Shown here: in pieces, positions 1 through 8,247 of the stretch | Numbering within the stretch: the first letter of the stretch is position 1 | Layout of the letters: each line of letters begins with the position of its first letter | Assembly: GCF_000830985.1 (NCBI RefSeq) | Contig: NZ_CP007151.1 | Location: 2,666,001 to 2,730,000, forward strand | Direction: 5' to 3' | DNA length: 64,000 nucleotides | Origin: Marinobacter similis | GTDB taxonomy: Bacteria > Pseudomonadota > Gammaproteobacteria > Pseudomonadales > Oleiphilaceae | Notes under the pieces: model-generated | Database searches by the model: none | Seen by the model: only the letters and a program-made list of their open reading frames with translations | Told to the model about the DNA's origin: nothing | Position numbers and translations under genes: made by a program

Positions 1-2
1 AC

Positions 3-902
3 CAACTGCAGGGGCTCCCAGGGAAGAAATGTATCGGGGCCATACGAGATGCTTCGTCAGTTGGAAGTGTTAAAGATAATATTTTCGGGGTCGGACATAT
101 CGATGCGCACACGGATTGGCGTGCTGCGCTGGGAAGTGCCGGTACCGTTGTCCATACAGCTGCCGTTACCTATGGAGGGGGGCAGCTAGGAGATGAACAG
201 AAATCTCTTCTGACTAAAGTCAATGTTGATGGGACCCTGGCCCTTGCGCGACAAGCTGCTTCTAATGGTGTTCATCGGTTTATATTTTTAAGTTCCGTGA
301 AAATCCATGGAGAGGAGTCTTTGCCTGGCAGGCCCTTTTCGGCTTCTACGCCAGCGAACCCCAGAGATGATTACGCGGTTTCTAAGTGGCAGGCCGAGCA
401 GGGGTTGCGAGAGATCGGCAGGGAAACTGGGATGGACATCGTTGTGGTCCGGCCCCCCTTAATCTATGGTCCGGGGGTAAAAGGTAATTTTGCGAGCTTG
501 ATTAATATCTTAGCAAAGGGAATTCCGCTGCCGTTCGGAGCCATTGAGAACAGTCGATCACTGGTAAGCCTCCCGAATCTCGTGGGCTTGATTGTTCGTT
601 GCATTGATCATCCGGGGGAAGTGAATCAGGCTTTTCTTGTTTCGGACAACGAGGATGTTTCTACGCCTGAACTGTTGAGAAAGTTGGCATACGCGATGGA
701 AGTCAGACCGCGGCTTTTGGCTGTTCCGCCAAAGTTGTTGTTATGGGGGGTGACTCTGCTTGGTAAAAAAGATCATGGTCTCCGCCTTTTGGGTAACTTG
801 CAGTTGGATATTACCGACACGGTAAACGTTTTGGACTGGGAACCGCCAGTCTCGTTGCAACAGGGATTGGAGGAATGTGTCGGGAATGGGGGGTACGAGT
901 GA
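3..902 (+). CDS. NAD-dependent epimerase/dehydratase, WbpV-like (5' truncated)
   Basis: The reading frame is already open at the left edge, so the N-terminus with the NAD-binding glycine motif lies outside the window. What is visible is the second half of an extended short-chain dehydrogenase: a Rossmann strand ending in TVVHTAA, a strand ending FIFLSSVK that supplies the catalytic Ser, and the YAVSK signature (Tyr and Lys of the catalytic triad), followed by VVVRPPLIYGPG, a family hallmark. Members of this group reduce or epimerise UDP-4-keto-hexosamines; WbpV makes UDP-QuiNAc from the WbpM product in Pseudomonas O6. The order here (this gene, a small sugar-phosphate transferase, a WbpM homologue) copies wbpV-wbpL-wbpM, which is the main reason for the specific call. 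The next gene overlaps its stop by 4 bp (GTGA), so the two are co-translated. Substrate is inferred. Confidence 0.8.
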   Translation, partial: QLQGLPGKKCIGAIRDASSVGSVKDNIFGVGHIDAHTDWRAALGSAGTVVHTAAVTYGGGQLGDEQKSLLTKVNVDGTLALARQAASNGVHRFIFLSSVKIHGEESLPGRPFSASTPANPRDDYAVSKWQAEQGLREIGRETGMDIVVVRPPLIYGPGVKGNFASLINILAKGIPLPFGAIENSRSLVSLPNLVGLIVRCIDHPGEVNQAFLVSDNEDVSTPELLRKLAYAMEVRPRLLAVPPKLLLWGVTLLGKKDHGLRLLGNLQLDITDTVNVLDWEPPVSLQQGLEECVGNGGYE

Positions 903-1450
903 TTCGTTTTTGTGATGTTCTTTTTGCTATTCTTGGCCTGACTCTGGGATTCCCGGTTTTGTTGTTAATTTTACTCATTGGCGTTTTTGACACGGGTGCC
1001 CCCCTATTCCGACAGAAACGAGTAGGCCGCAATCGAAAACCCTTCACGTTGTTGAAATTCCGTACTATGAAACCAGATACTGCATCCGTCGCTAGTCATC
1101 TGGCAGATGCCTCAGCCATTACTCCTCTGGGCCGCTTTTTACGTCGAACCAAGCTGGACGAGCTTCCCCAGCTCTGGAACGTTCTTAAAGGTGAGATGAG
1201 TTTGGTCGGCCCTCGCCCTTGCTTGTTCAGTCAGACAGAACTCATAGAGGAGCGTTACCGTCGCGGCGTTCTGGCGGCAAGACCCGGAATAACTGGATTG
1301 GCACAAATTAAAGATATCGATATGTCTACACCACGACTGTTAGCAGAAACAGATGCTAAGATGCTTGCCGGAATGTCCCTGAGACACTATTTCTATTGCA
1401 TCTTCATGACGGTTTGTGGGAAGGGCGCTGGTGATCGGGTGAATAACTAA
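899..1450 (+). CDS. Initiating sugar-phosphate transferase (bacterial sugar transferase family)
   Basis: A protein of about 183 residues that should transfer a sugar-1-phosphate from a UDP-sugar to undecaprenyl phosphate, the first membrane step of O-antigen or capsule synthesis. It has the single re-entrant hydrophobic N-terminal segment ([20 protein letters not shown]), the basic KFRTM motif after FRQKRVGR, and the C-terminal signature [22 protein letters not shown] split around the catalytic region. The length fits the small, PglC-like minimal family and not the long WbaP/WcaJ type. I place the start at the GTG of 899, which overlaps the previous stop (GTGA); an in-frame ATG 24 bases upstream would add eight residues inside the previous gene. 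With the flanking WbpV-like and WbpM-like genes, QuiNAc-1-P or a related sugar is the likely substrate (inference). Confidence 0.85.
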   Translation: MIRFCDVLFAILGLTLGFPVLLLILLIGVFDTGAPLFRQKRVGRNRKPFTLLKFRTMKPDTASVASHLADASAITPLGRFLRRTKLDELPQLWNVLKGEMSLVGPRPCLFSQTELIEERYRRGVLAARPGITGLAQIKDIDMSTPRLLAETDAKMLAGMSLRHYFYCIFMTVCGKGAGDRVNN

Positions 1451-1451
1451 T

Positions 1452-3393
1452 ATGATCAAGAAGTTTCTCGGCTTGCCTAGGTATATAAGCGCATAATCTC
1501 TGTCATTTCTGACGTGTTTTTCCTGTCTTTTGCATTTTGGGGTGCCTTTGCTCTTCGGTTAGAGCAGCAAGCCTGGTTGCCGACGTTTGATCAATTGCTG
1601 GTTTGTGTTGTCACTGTAGTTTTGACTATTTGTGTTTTCATCAAGTTGGGGTTGTATCGGGCTGTAATCCGCTATCTTAGTGACAAAGCCTTTCTGACAG
1701 TTGTGTACGGGGTAATAGCATCGGCGCTTTGCATGATTGTGCTGGGCTACCTTATGCAAGTGTTTATTCCGCGATCTGTCCCAATCATATACGGTGCGCT
1801 GGCTTTTGTTTTTGTTAGTGGTACTCGCCTCGGCGTTCGTATGATGGTTAACCACCCCAAGCAACGAGCGAAAGAGGCGGTTGCTATTGTAGGTGCGGGT
1901 GAAACGGGTATGGCCCTGGCGTCAGCTTACGCCAGGGTACCGAGTACCGCCCTGTAGTGTTTGTCACGTTTAACCGCGCTAACCACAAATCGATGGTGGA
2001 TGGCCTGCCGGTAGTCAGTATCGAGCTGATCGCCAAAAATATGAGCAAGTACGGTGTGCGCCGAATTCTGCTGGCACTCGATTCCAATTCACAGGTTGAT
2101 CGCAAGAAGCTTCTAAAGCAATTGGAGCCACTGTCTATCCCGGTCCAGACCGTTCCTTCTGTATCTGAGCTTGTTGCCGGCCAGGCTCGCATCAATGATA
2201 TTCGCGATCTGGAGTTGGAGGATCTTCTGGGTCGCGACCCAGTTCAGCCCGACAACGCCGTAGTAGCGGAAAGTCTGTATCAGAAAACGGTAATGGTAAC
2301 GGGTGCCGGCGGCTCTATTGGCTCGGAATTATGCCGGCAGATTATCCGGCACCGGCCTAAGGTGTTGGTGTTGTTCGAGCAATCCGAGTATTCCCTGTAC
2401 GCCATTGAGCGGGAATTGCAGGCGATCAATCGCGTTGCGGATCTGAGTGTGGAGCTCCATCCGCTGCTGGGGAGTGTAGTGCACCGTAGGCGTTGCGAGG
2501 TGGTTATGAGAGCTTTTGGCGTTGAGACCGTATACCACGCTGCCGCCTACAAACATGTGCCACTGGTTGAACATAATGTGATTGAAGGCGTTCAGAACAA
2601 TGTCTTTGGCACTTTCCACGTGGCCGAGGCGGCCATTTCGGCAGGTGTCCAGAGGTTCGTGCTGATATCCACCGATAAGGCGGTTCGCCCCACCAATGTG
2701 ATGGGTGCCAGTAAGCGCCTGGCTGAGCTTGTACTGCAGGGACTGGCCCAGCGGCAGTCAGATACCATCTTTTCCATGGTGCGCTTTGGTAATGTGCTTG
2801 GCTCTTCCGGCTCTGTTGTTCCGTTGTTCCGGGATCAGATCCGCGACGGCGGGCCGGTTACGGTCACTCATCCGGATATTATCCGGTACTTCATGACCAT
2901 CCCTGAGGCCAGTCAGTTGGTTCTTCAGGCTGGCAGTATGGGGCAGGGCGGTGAAGTGTTTGTTCTGAATATGGGCGAGCCCGTAAAAATTGCTGACTTG
3001 GCCCGCAAGATGATTCACTTGATGGGGTTGATGGAGAAAACAGACGATCGACCGGATGGGGATATCGAAATTATTTTCTCCGGGCTGCGTCCGGGTGAAA
3101 AGCTGTATGAGGAGTTGTTAATTGGTAATAACCCGCAGGGTACTGCTCATCCACGGATCATGATGGCCAGAGAAGTATCAATGGCGTGGGATGAGGTGGA
3201 GCAAACACTGAACCGGTTGATGCGGGCAAGCCATGAATTTGACTGCGAGGATGTCATCCTAATTCTGAAAACGGCGCCCACAGGATTTGCTCATAATGGG
3301 GGTGTGGCGGATCTGGTTTGGTGCAACGGCAATCAGGAGCTGGTTGGCGAGGCAAGGGATGCGGATAAGGTCTGTCGGTTGCCCTTGGCCTAG
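1452..3393 (+). CDS. WbpM/CapD-like nucleoside-diphosphate-sugar 4,6-dehydratase (two frameshifts as sequenced)
   Basis: A membrane-anchored UDP-GlcNAc 4,6-dehydratase of the large WbpM/CapD type, about 647 residues when repaired. N-terminal transmembrane segments and a CoA-binding-like domain (VAIVGAGETG) are followed by the dehydratase: TGAGGSIGSELCRQ nucleotide-binding loop, AAYKHVPLVE, and STDKAVRPTNVMGASKR, where Met stands in place of the usual catalytic Tyr, as in WbpM and FlaA1. The start ATG at 1452 is followed by 12 good residues, then the frame changes near 1487 (AA where AAA would restore RYIKRII) and again near 1936 (GGG where GGGG would restore ARGTEYRPVVF). Each is a single missing base in a homopolymer. 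The gene follows the transferase by one base. The product, a 4-keto-6-deoxy sugar nucleotide, would feed the WbpV-like reductase upstream. Function is secure; whether the copy is truly broken is not. Confidence 0.85.
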
Positions 3394-3549
3394 GATATAA
3401 CCTGGTCACGTGATTTAGTGACAGGGCTTGATTGCCTCCGTTTTCGTTATTCAACAGGGATGTTGGTGATGACTGATCTTTTGCACCACAGCGGCCATTA
3501 CAGGAGAGGCGGGCTCCTGCAATGAGCTAACTCTCGTTCCGAGTATGAA

Positions 3550-4003
3550 AAGGGGACTGCCCTTAACTTCACGACATCAAACTCCGCAGGCACTCTGATT
3601 GACTGCCGCCTGTTCCCGAGCCAAGACGAAGGCCGCGGGTTTTGAGAGGCCGATTACCTGTTCCTAGCCTTTCGCTATGATGCTGCCGGAAATTCTGGAG
3701 GGTGCCCTAGAGACTGGTTTTGCCCGGGACTGTTGGCTGATTGAGTGGGTGTTGGGGTCGATTCGTTCCCTTTTGGGGCCGGCATGTGCGCCGGTGGCAG
3801 GGTGGAACTGGATTGTGAACACTACGAAATACGGGCCCGGGTTAATCAGGTTGGGGGCTATTCAGCATGTGGGGAAGAGCGATTTAATTCGGTTTGTGTC
3901 GGGCATTTCTCTGCCTCTCGGAGAAATTCGCGTTGTCTATGGCGACGAGGACGCAAAGGAGGCATTGAAAGGTGTTTTCAATGCCGTTTCGACGGAGACA
4001 TAA
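3550..4003 (+). pseudogene. Remnant of an MBL-fold (beta-CASP/RMMBL type) metallo-hydrolase
   Basis: Pieces of one family appear in order but in different frames and with large gaps. Near 3585 the frame reads AGTLIDCRLF, like the LLIDCGLFQG strand of metallo-beta-lactamase-fold hydrolases. Near 3680 a second frame reads MLPEILEGALETGFARD, similar to the mid-region helix of beta-CASP proteins. Near 3795-3870 a third reads GGRVELDCEHYEIRARV then VNQVGGYSA, and the last piece, in the second frame, reads GKSDLIRFVSGI then GEIRVVYGDEDAKEAL, the C-terminal RMMBL part. The break inside GGYSAH is a two-base loss or one-base gain. The HxHxDH zinc motif is absent. Intact members are about 450 residues, so most of the gene is gone; this is decay, unlike the clean single-base breaks elsewhere in the window. 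The exact left boundary is uncertain. Confidence 0.6.
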
Positions 4004-4059
4004 TTATTCCATCTGGATAGAGTGGCTATGCTCGAATTTATGCCTGAAAAGGACGCTAC

Positions 4060-5322
4060 ATGAAGAAAATTGCAGTCATTGGTCTCGGTTACGTTGGTCT
4101 GCCACTGGCCGCGGCTTTTGGGGAAAAGCGCGAAATTGTTGGGTTCGATATTAATACCAAGCGGATTGCGGAGCTCAAAGTGGGTGTGGATTATACCCGC
4201 GAAGTCTCCCGGGAAGAGCTGGCTGCCGCATCGGGTTTATCATTTACCGATAATCTTGAAGGTATTCGAGATTGCCAAATTTATATTGTCACGGTGCCAA
4301 CGCCCATTGATGAATTCAAGACACCGGATTTAGCGCCGCTGGTAAAGGCCAGTGAAACCGTTGGGCAGGTTCTCAAACAGGGCGATATCGTGATTTACGA
4401 ATCCACGGTATACCCCGGCGCAACGGAAGAAGTGTGCGTGCCGGTATTGGAAAAAATCTCCGCTCTTGCGTTTAACAAGGATTTCTTTGCAGGCTATAGC
4501 CCAGAGCGAATCAATCCTGGTGATAAGGAGCACCGAGTCACCACCATCAAGAAAGTAACCTCAGGCTCAACCTATGAGATTGCTGAAGAGATTGATCAGT
4601 TGTATGCCGATATCATTAAGGCCGGTACTCATAAAGCCAGCTCAATAAAAGTGGCTGAGGCTGCAAAAGTTATCGAAAACACGCAGCGAGACCTGAACAT
4701 AGCCCTTATTAATGAATTATCGATGATTTTCTCCAGACTAAAAATCGATACACACGAAGTCTTGGCGGCCGCTGGAACCAAATGGAATTTTCTTCCGTTC
4801 AAGCCTGGGCTCGTCGGTGGCCATTGTATTGGCGTTGATCCCTATTATTTGACTCATAAGGCGCAGTCGATTGGCTATCACCCAGAGATTATTCTCGCGG
4901 GCCGTCGTGTCAACGATAGTATGGGGCCATACGCTGCATCTGAGTTAGTAAAGGCAATGATCAAAGCTGGTCATACAGTGTTCAATTCACGTGTATTAAT
5001 CATGGGCTTTGCCTTCAAAGAAAATTGCCCCGATCTACGCAATACCCGAGTTATCGACGTGGTAAGAGAGCTGCAAGAGTTCGGGTGCATTGTCGACATC
5101 ACAGATTGCTGGGCTGAATCTGCTGAAGCAGAGCACGAGTATGGTGTGACGCTTCTTGAATCACCGAAAAATGGTGATTATGACGCATTGTTATTGGCGG
5201 TCCCACATCGCGAATACGCTCTGAAGTCCTCGAAGGAGTTGCGCTCTTATTTAAAAGAAGATGGAGTGTTGTTTGATTTGAAGGGTGTATTACCGCTCGG
5301 CGAGGCTGATTTGCGATTGTAG
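4060..5322 (+). CDS. tviB: UDP-N-acetyl-hexosamine 6-dehydrogenase, TviB/WbpO type
   Basis: A 420-residue nucleotide-sugar dehydrogenase that oxidises C6 of UDP-GlcNAc or UDP-GalNAc twice to the uronic acid, using two NAD. The N-terminal Rossmann fold starts [14 protein letters not shown]; the middle has the [11 protein letters not shown] substrate segment, and the catalytic cysteine lies in [19 protein letters not shown], a form typical of the TviB/WbpO branch and not of Ugd. The C-terminal domain carries [17 protein letters not shown]. Start ATG is preceded by a weak AAAGGA about 11 bases upstream. It stands alone between the metallo-hydrolase remnant and a strong terminator, so it may be transcribed with the sugar genes upstream. 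The product would be a hexosaminuronic acid for the same surface polysaccharide (inference); the exact substrate epimer cannot be told from sequence alone. Confidence 0.88.
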   Translation: MKKIAVIGLGYVGLPLAAAFGEKREIVGFDINTKRIAELKVGVDYTREVSREELAAASGLSFTDNLEGIRDCQIYIVTVPTPIDEFKTPDLAPLVKASETVGQVLKQGDIVIYESTVYPGATEEVCVPVLEKISALAFNKDFFAGYSPERINPGDKEHRVTTIKKVTSGSTYEIAEEIDQLYADIIKAGTHKASSIKVAEAAKVIENTQRDLNIALINELSMIFSRLKIDTHEVLAAAGTKWNFLPFKPGLVGGHCIGVDPYYLTHKAQSIGYHPEIILAGRRVNDSMGPYAASELVKAMIKAGHTVFNSRVLIMGFAFKENCPDLRNTRVIDVVRELQEFGCIVDITDCWAESAEAEHEYGVTLLESPKNGDYDALLLAVPHREYALKSSKELRSYLKEDGVLFDLKGVLPLGEADLRL

Positions 5323-5350
5323 ATTCAGCGCGTTGGTTCGAATATTCGAT

Positions 5351-5381
5351 AAAAAGCCGATCAATAAGATCGGCTTTTTAA
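5351..5381 (+). terminator. Rho-independent terminator after the dehydrogenase
   Basis: A 12-bp perfect stem (AAAAAGCCGATC against GATCGGCTTTTT) around a 5-base loop, ending in a T run. It lies 29 bases after the tviB-like stop and, having A and T runs on both sides, could stop transcription both ways. Confidence 0.9.
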
Positions 5382-5401
5382 TTAAGATATGACAATAAAC
5401 T

Positions 5402-5430
5402 TTGCCAAATTGCGTTAAATTACTTATTAT
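5402..5430 (+). promoter_or_regulatory. Sigma70-type promoter of mvaT
   Basis: TTGCCA and TATTAT separated by exactly 17 bases, about 65 bases before the mvaT start. The region up to 5495 is far more AT-rich than its surroundings, which would suit binding by MvaT itself (autoregulation is known for the family; inferred here). Confidence 0.6.
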
Positions 5431-5495
5431 ATTTTACGACTTATAGTCAACTCCGAAGTATTTTAAAACCATTTTTTGATTAAGGTTTTATTTCC

Positions 5496-5864
5496 ATGGC
5501 AAAGATCAACGATTACTACCAGAAAAAGCAGCTTATGGAAAAGCTTGCCGCAGAGCTGGAAAAGCTTGAAGAAGACCAGGCTCTGAAAGGTGAACTGGAG
5601 TTCGAAAACAAGGTTCGTGACTTGATGAAGGAATATGACAAATCACCGAAAGATGTCCTGCAGATCTTGTCTGCCATTGATCCGTCTGTTGGCGGTGCAA
5701 AGGGTGAGGCGGCTGCTGGTGGTCGCGCCAAGCGGCCCATGAAGACTTATAAGAACCCGCATACCGGTGAAGTGGTTAAAACCCGTGGTGGCAACCACAA
5801 AACGCTTAATGAGTGGCGTAAAAAGTACGGTAAAGAAGCGGTTCAGGGCTGGCAGGAAAACTAA
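5496..5864 (+). CDS. mvaT: MvaT-family xenogeneic silencer (H-NS analogue)
   Basis: A 122-residue nucleoid protein. Residues 1-60 are a charged helical, coiled-coil oligomerisation region (KLAAELEKLEEDQALKGELEF). After a Gly/Ala-rich linker near 70-80 comes the DNA-binding domain: KRPMKTYKNPHTGEVVKTRGGNHKTL and EWRKKYG. The RGGNHK loop corresponds to the AT-hook-like R-G-G-N motif of Pseudomonas MvaT, which reads the minor groove of AT-rich DNA. The family silences horizontally acquired AT-rich genes and affects surface polysaccharide and motility genes; the polysaccharide locus immediately upstream would be a natural target (inference). The gene is monocistronic: its own promoter at 5402-5430, a terminator before it and one after it. 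The ribosome-binding site is poor (TAAGG, 11 bases from ATG). Confidence 0.93.
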   Translation: MAKINDYYQKKQLMEKLAAELEKLEEDQALKGELEFENKVRDLMKEYDKSPKDVLQILSAIDPSVGGAKGEAAAGGRAKRPMKTYKNPHTGEVVKTRGGNHKTLNEWRKKYGKEAVQGWQEN

Positions 5865-5884
5865 GTTTAGTTTGTCAGTTTGTT

Positions 5885-5912
5885 AAAAAGCCCGGCTAAT
5901 GCCGGGCTTTTT
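5885..5912 (+). terminator. Rho-independent terminator after mvaT
   Basis: Perfect 12-bp stem, AAAAAGCCCGGC against GCCGGGCTTTTT, with a TAAT loop, 20 bases after the mvaT stop. The matching A run lets it also serve the converging diguanylate cyclase gene on the other strand. Confidence 0.92.
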
Positions 5913-5938
5913 AATGTCTCTTCACTTTCTATGTCCCT

Positions 5939-6897
5939 TCAATTGCCGGATATCATCACCTGATTTCTCCCACCTTCTTTGGCCGCATACAACGCTTCAT
6001 CGGCTAATTGCATCCATTGCATATAATTCTCGGGCGCTTTGGTTAATTGGGCAATGCCCATGCTGATGGTGTATTGAATCGGCGCTACGCTGGTTTCAAC
6101 CACGCTCTGTGCGATGTTTTCACGAATTCTCTCACAAATAATGCGAGCGCCTTCGGCGTCGGTCTCGGGTAGGATAATCCCGAATTCTTCACCGCCGTAG
6201 CGGCCTGACGTATCCGATTGCCGCAAATTACCTTTAGTGATCGCCGCCGTGTGTTTGATGACCTCATCGCCCGCCAGGTGGCCATAGCTGTCGTTCACCT
6301 TTTTGAAGTGATCAATGTCGAACATCACCAGGGAGGTGGCCTGGCCATAGCGTCGGAAACGTTCGTACTCCGCATCCACCAGGTTTTCCCAGGTGCCCCG
6401 ATTGAGCAGCCCGGTGAGGCGGTCGGTCATGCTGAGTTTGGCCAGCTGTTCGTTTGCGCGCTCTAGAGCTCGCTTGCTGCTGGCGATGTCGGTGACGTCG
6501 TACACCATCAGGCATACCTTCTCAACCTTGCCTGTTGTCCCGGATAGCGGCTGATGGTGAGATTCTGGAACATGAACTCTTCGGTGCCAGTAATCGGGCG
6601 GGTATTTCGGAACTTGAACAGGTAAGGGCGCTGTTCCCAGGAGGTAAATGCCTTGGTGTTCAGTAGCGCAACGGCATCGACTTTCCGAGCCAGCCAAGCC
6701 TGAGGAATGTCCGGGAAGACATCGAAGATGACCTTGTCGCGGATTTTGCTGGCGGTGATGCCGCTGTGATTTTCCATGAACCCGTTCCAGGCCTGCACCC
6801 GGAAATCGAGGTCCAGCACCACAAGCCCGACTTCAACGGACTCGAGCATATCTGCCAGCCAGTGAAACGAGTTGGCTTCTGTTTCATTAAAGGCCAT
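5939..6897 (-). CDS. PAS-GGDEF diguanylate cyclase (one frameshift as sequenced)
   Basis: About 319 residues when repaired. Residues 15-130 form a PAS domain (LVVLDLDFRVQAWN, then a PAC-like segment) and the rest is a GGDEF domain, introduced by the coiled linker SSKRALERANEQLAKL. The active site reads RYGGEEF, intact, and RQSD sits five residues before it, the inhibitory I-site spacing, so this should be a working, product-inhibited maker of c-di-GMP. The frame breaks near 6548: the sense strand has AGCCGC where AGCCCGC would join NLTIS to PLSGTTGKVEKV. No membrane segment, so cytoplasmic. The start lies three bases after the stop of the CheY-CheC protein upstream, so the two are one operon and the receiver protein is the likely partner. 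Confidence 0.85.
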
Positions 6898-6900
6898 TGA

Positions 6901-7947
6901 TCAGTCCACCAGGTATTCGAGGCGTTGTTCGAGGAAGGGTACGGAATCTTCGGTAAGCAATATAAGCACATCGCATTGGATATCCTGATCCTCCAGGGCA
7001 TAGCTGATTTCGATGCACAGTAGGCGTTCATCCCGGGTGCTGTGATGTTCAAGGAGTTCGGAGATCTGTCGATGCTGGCCCAGAACCGTTGGGTGGCCGA
7101 GTCCTAGTCTCAGGTCCAGTTGATCTCCAATGCCTTTGAGGAAGGCGCCGAAAAGGATGCTGGACATGTCCATCAATACTTCGACATTCACCGCTTCGCC
7201 GTCGAGCTCTTCGTAATGAAGCATCTCGGCCATTTCCTTGAAACTGGCATCGGCAAACAACAGCAGCGCTTCGCCCGCGATGCCGGCACCGGTGAAGCCC
7301 TGGCAAACGGCCGAATAGGTATCGCTGTGTTGGGCCGCCGATATCGCCATGTGCAGTTCAGAGTTGGCGATAAAGGCCACTTTGGGGATGGGTTGCTTGA
7401 CGAACACTTTGAGCAGGCGCGCCAGCAGGTCCGATGAGCGGCCCATGGCAACGTTGGAAATTTCCTGCAGGTAATCGTTCAGGGACACCGAGATGTCGCT
7501 GACTCTAGTACTGGATGACTCGGATTTCAGTGCACTGTCGTTGAGAGCCGTGTCTTCCAGCTCACTCGGGCTGTAGAAACCGTAGTCTTTGAGCAAGCTC
7601 AGAATCAGGCTGGATTCCGTCGGTTTTTTGATGAAATCAATGGCGCCCAGCTTGCGCACTCGCTCGCGGGCTTCCGGCTGAATGTCACCGGAGACCACAA
7701 TGGTCAGTACCGGGAGGTCTTCCTTGCGGACATGCTCCAACACCTCATAGCCGTCCATTTCAGGCATGTTGAGGTCGAGGAACATCAGATCCGCCTGATG
7801 ATTACGCAAAAGCTCGAGGGCTTCTTTCCCGTTGCTGGCGAATACGATGTCGGCACCGAAGCCTTCAGGGAGCGCGCGGGCCATTTGTTTTCTGGCGAGC
7901 GCGGAATCGTCGCAGACGAGGATGCGGGTGGTCATGGAGGTTGTCAT
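6901..7947 (-). CDS. Response regulator with C-terminal CheC/CheX-like domain
   Basis: 348 residues. Residues 8-125 are a CheY-type receiver: acidic pair D13/D14, phospho-acceptor D58 in LMFLDLNMPEMDGYEVL, and Lys in DFIKKP. After a Ser-rich linker near 135-155, residues 160-345 resemble CheC/CheX phosphatases (LHYEELDGEAVNVEVLMDMSSILFGAFL). In active CheC proteins the helix carries Glu and Asn; here the corresponding stretch reads MDMSSIL, so Asn appears to be replaced by Ser and phosphatase activity is doubtful. A second ATG four codons in (MTTRIL) is an alternative start. It is followed three bases later by the PAS-GGDEF gene, which suggests phosphorylation of this protein is read out through c-di-GMP (inference). 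The sensor kinase is not in the window. Confidence 0.82.
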   Translation of the reverse strand: MTTSMTTRILVCDDSALARKQMARALPEGFGADIVFASNGKEALELLRNHQADLMFLDLNMPEMDGYEVLEHVRKEDLPVLTIVVSGDIQPEARERVRKLGAIDFIKKPTESSLILSLLKDYGFYSPSELEDTALNDSALKSESSSTRVSDISVSLNDYLQEISNVAMGRSSDLLARLLKVFVKQPIPKVAFIANSELHMAISAAQHSDTYSAVCQGFTGAGIAGEALLLFADASFKEMAEMLHYEELDGEAVNVEVLMDMSSILFGAFLKGIGDQLDLRLGLGHPTVLGQHRQISELLEHHSTRDERLLCIEISYALEDQDIQCDVLILLTEDSVPFLEQRLEYLVD

Positions 7948-8073
7948 AGCGCCAGTGAAAATTTGAACGAGTATATCAGGCCGTTACGTTGTGTACACAT
8001 TTGCTACAGCTGCGTAATGTTTTGTGAAGCCGGTCATACTTGATTCTTGCCATGCCGGTCAGTACCCGGTGAT

Positions 8074-8117
8074 TGTGATGAAGCTCACTCTATTGGCGAA
8101 CTCGCCTCAGCTATAGT
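8074..8117 (+). promoter_or_regulatory. Candidate CRP/Vfr site with a class II promoter
   Basis: TGTGA, six bases, TCACT (8074-8089) matches the CRP/Vfr half-site pattern with one mismatch. A TATAGT -10 hexamer at 8112-8117 implies a start near 8124, placing the site centre close to -42, the position where CRP overlaps the -35 region. No good -35 hexamer is present, as expected for an activated promoter. The following leader of about 125 bases to the ATG at 8248 has inverted segments but I recognise no riboswitch. Confidence 0.45.
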
Positions 8118-8247
8118 GCATTCGCGGCCTACAAGAAAGCAATCAGCAAAACCAGCCGCCGGTTGAGCCTCGCTACTAATGAACAAAGGCGCAACCGCAG
8201 AGTGAGCGTCGAAACTGACTCTTGAATATTAATCAGAGGCACACGTT

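Noticed and set aside
3677..4003. A novel 108-residue protein
   Set aside because: Its parts match successive pieces of MBL-fold hydrolases in shifted frames, so it is a remnant and not a new gene.
8124..8247. A c-di-GMP (GEMM) riboswitch in the leader of the FilA-like gene
   Set aside because: A few short words resemble the motif, but the conserved paired core and tetraloop receptor are not present in order.
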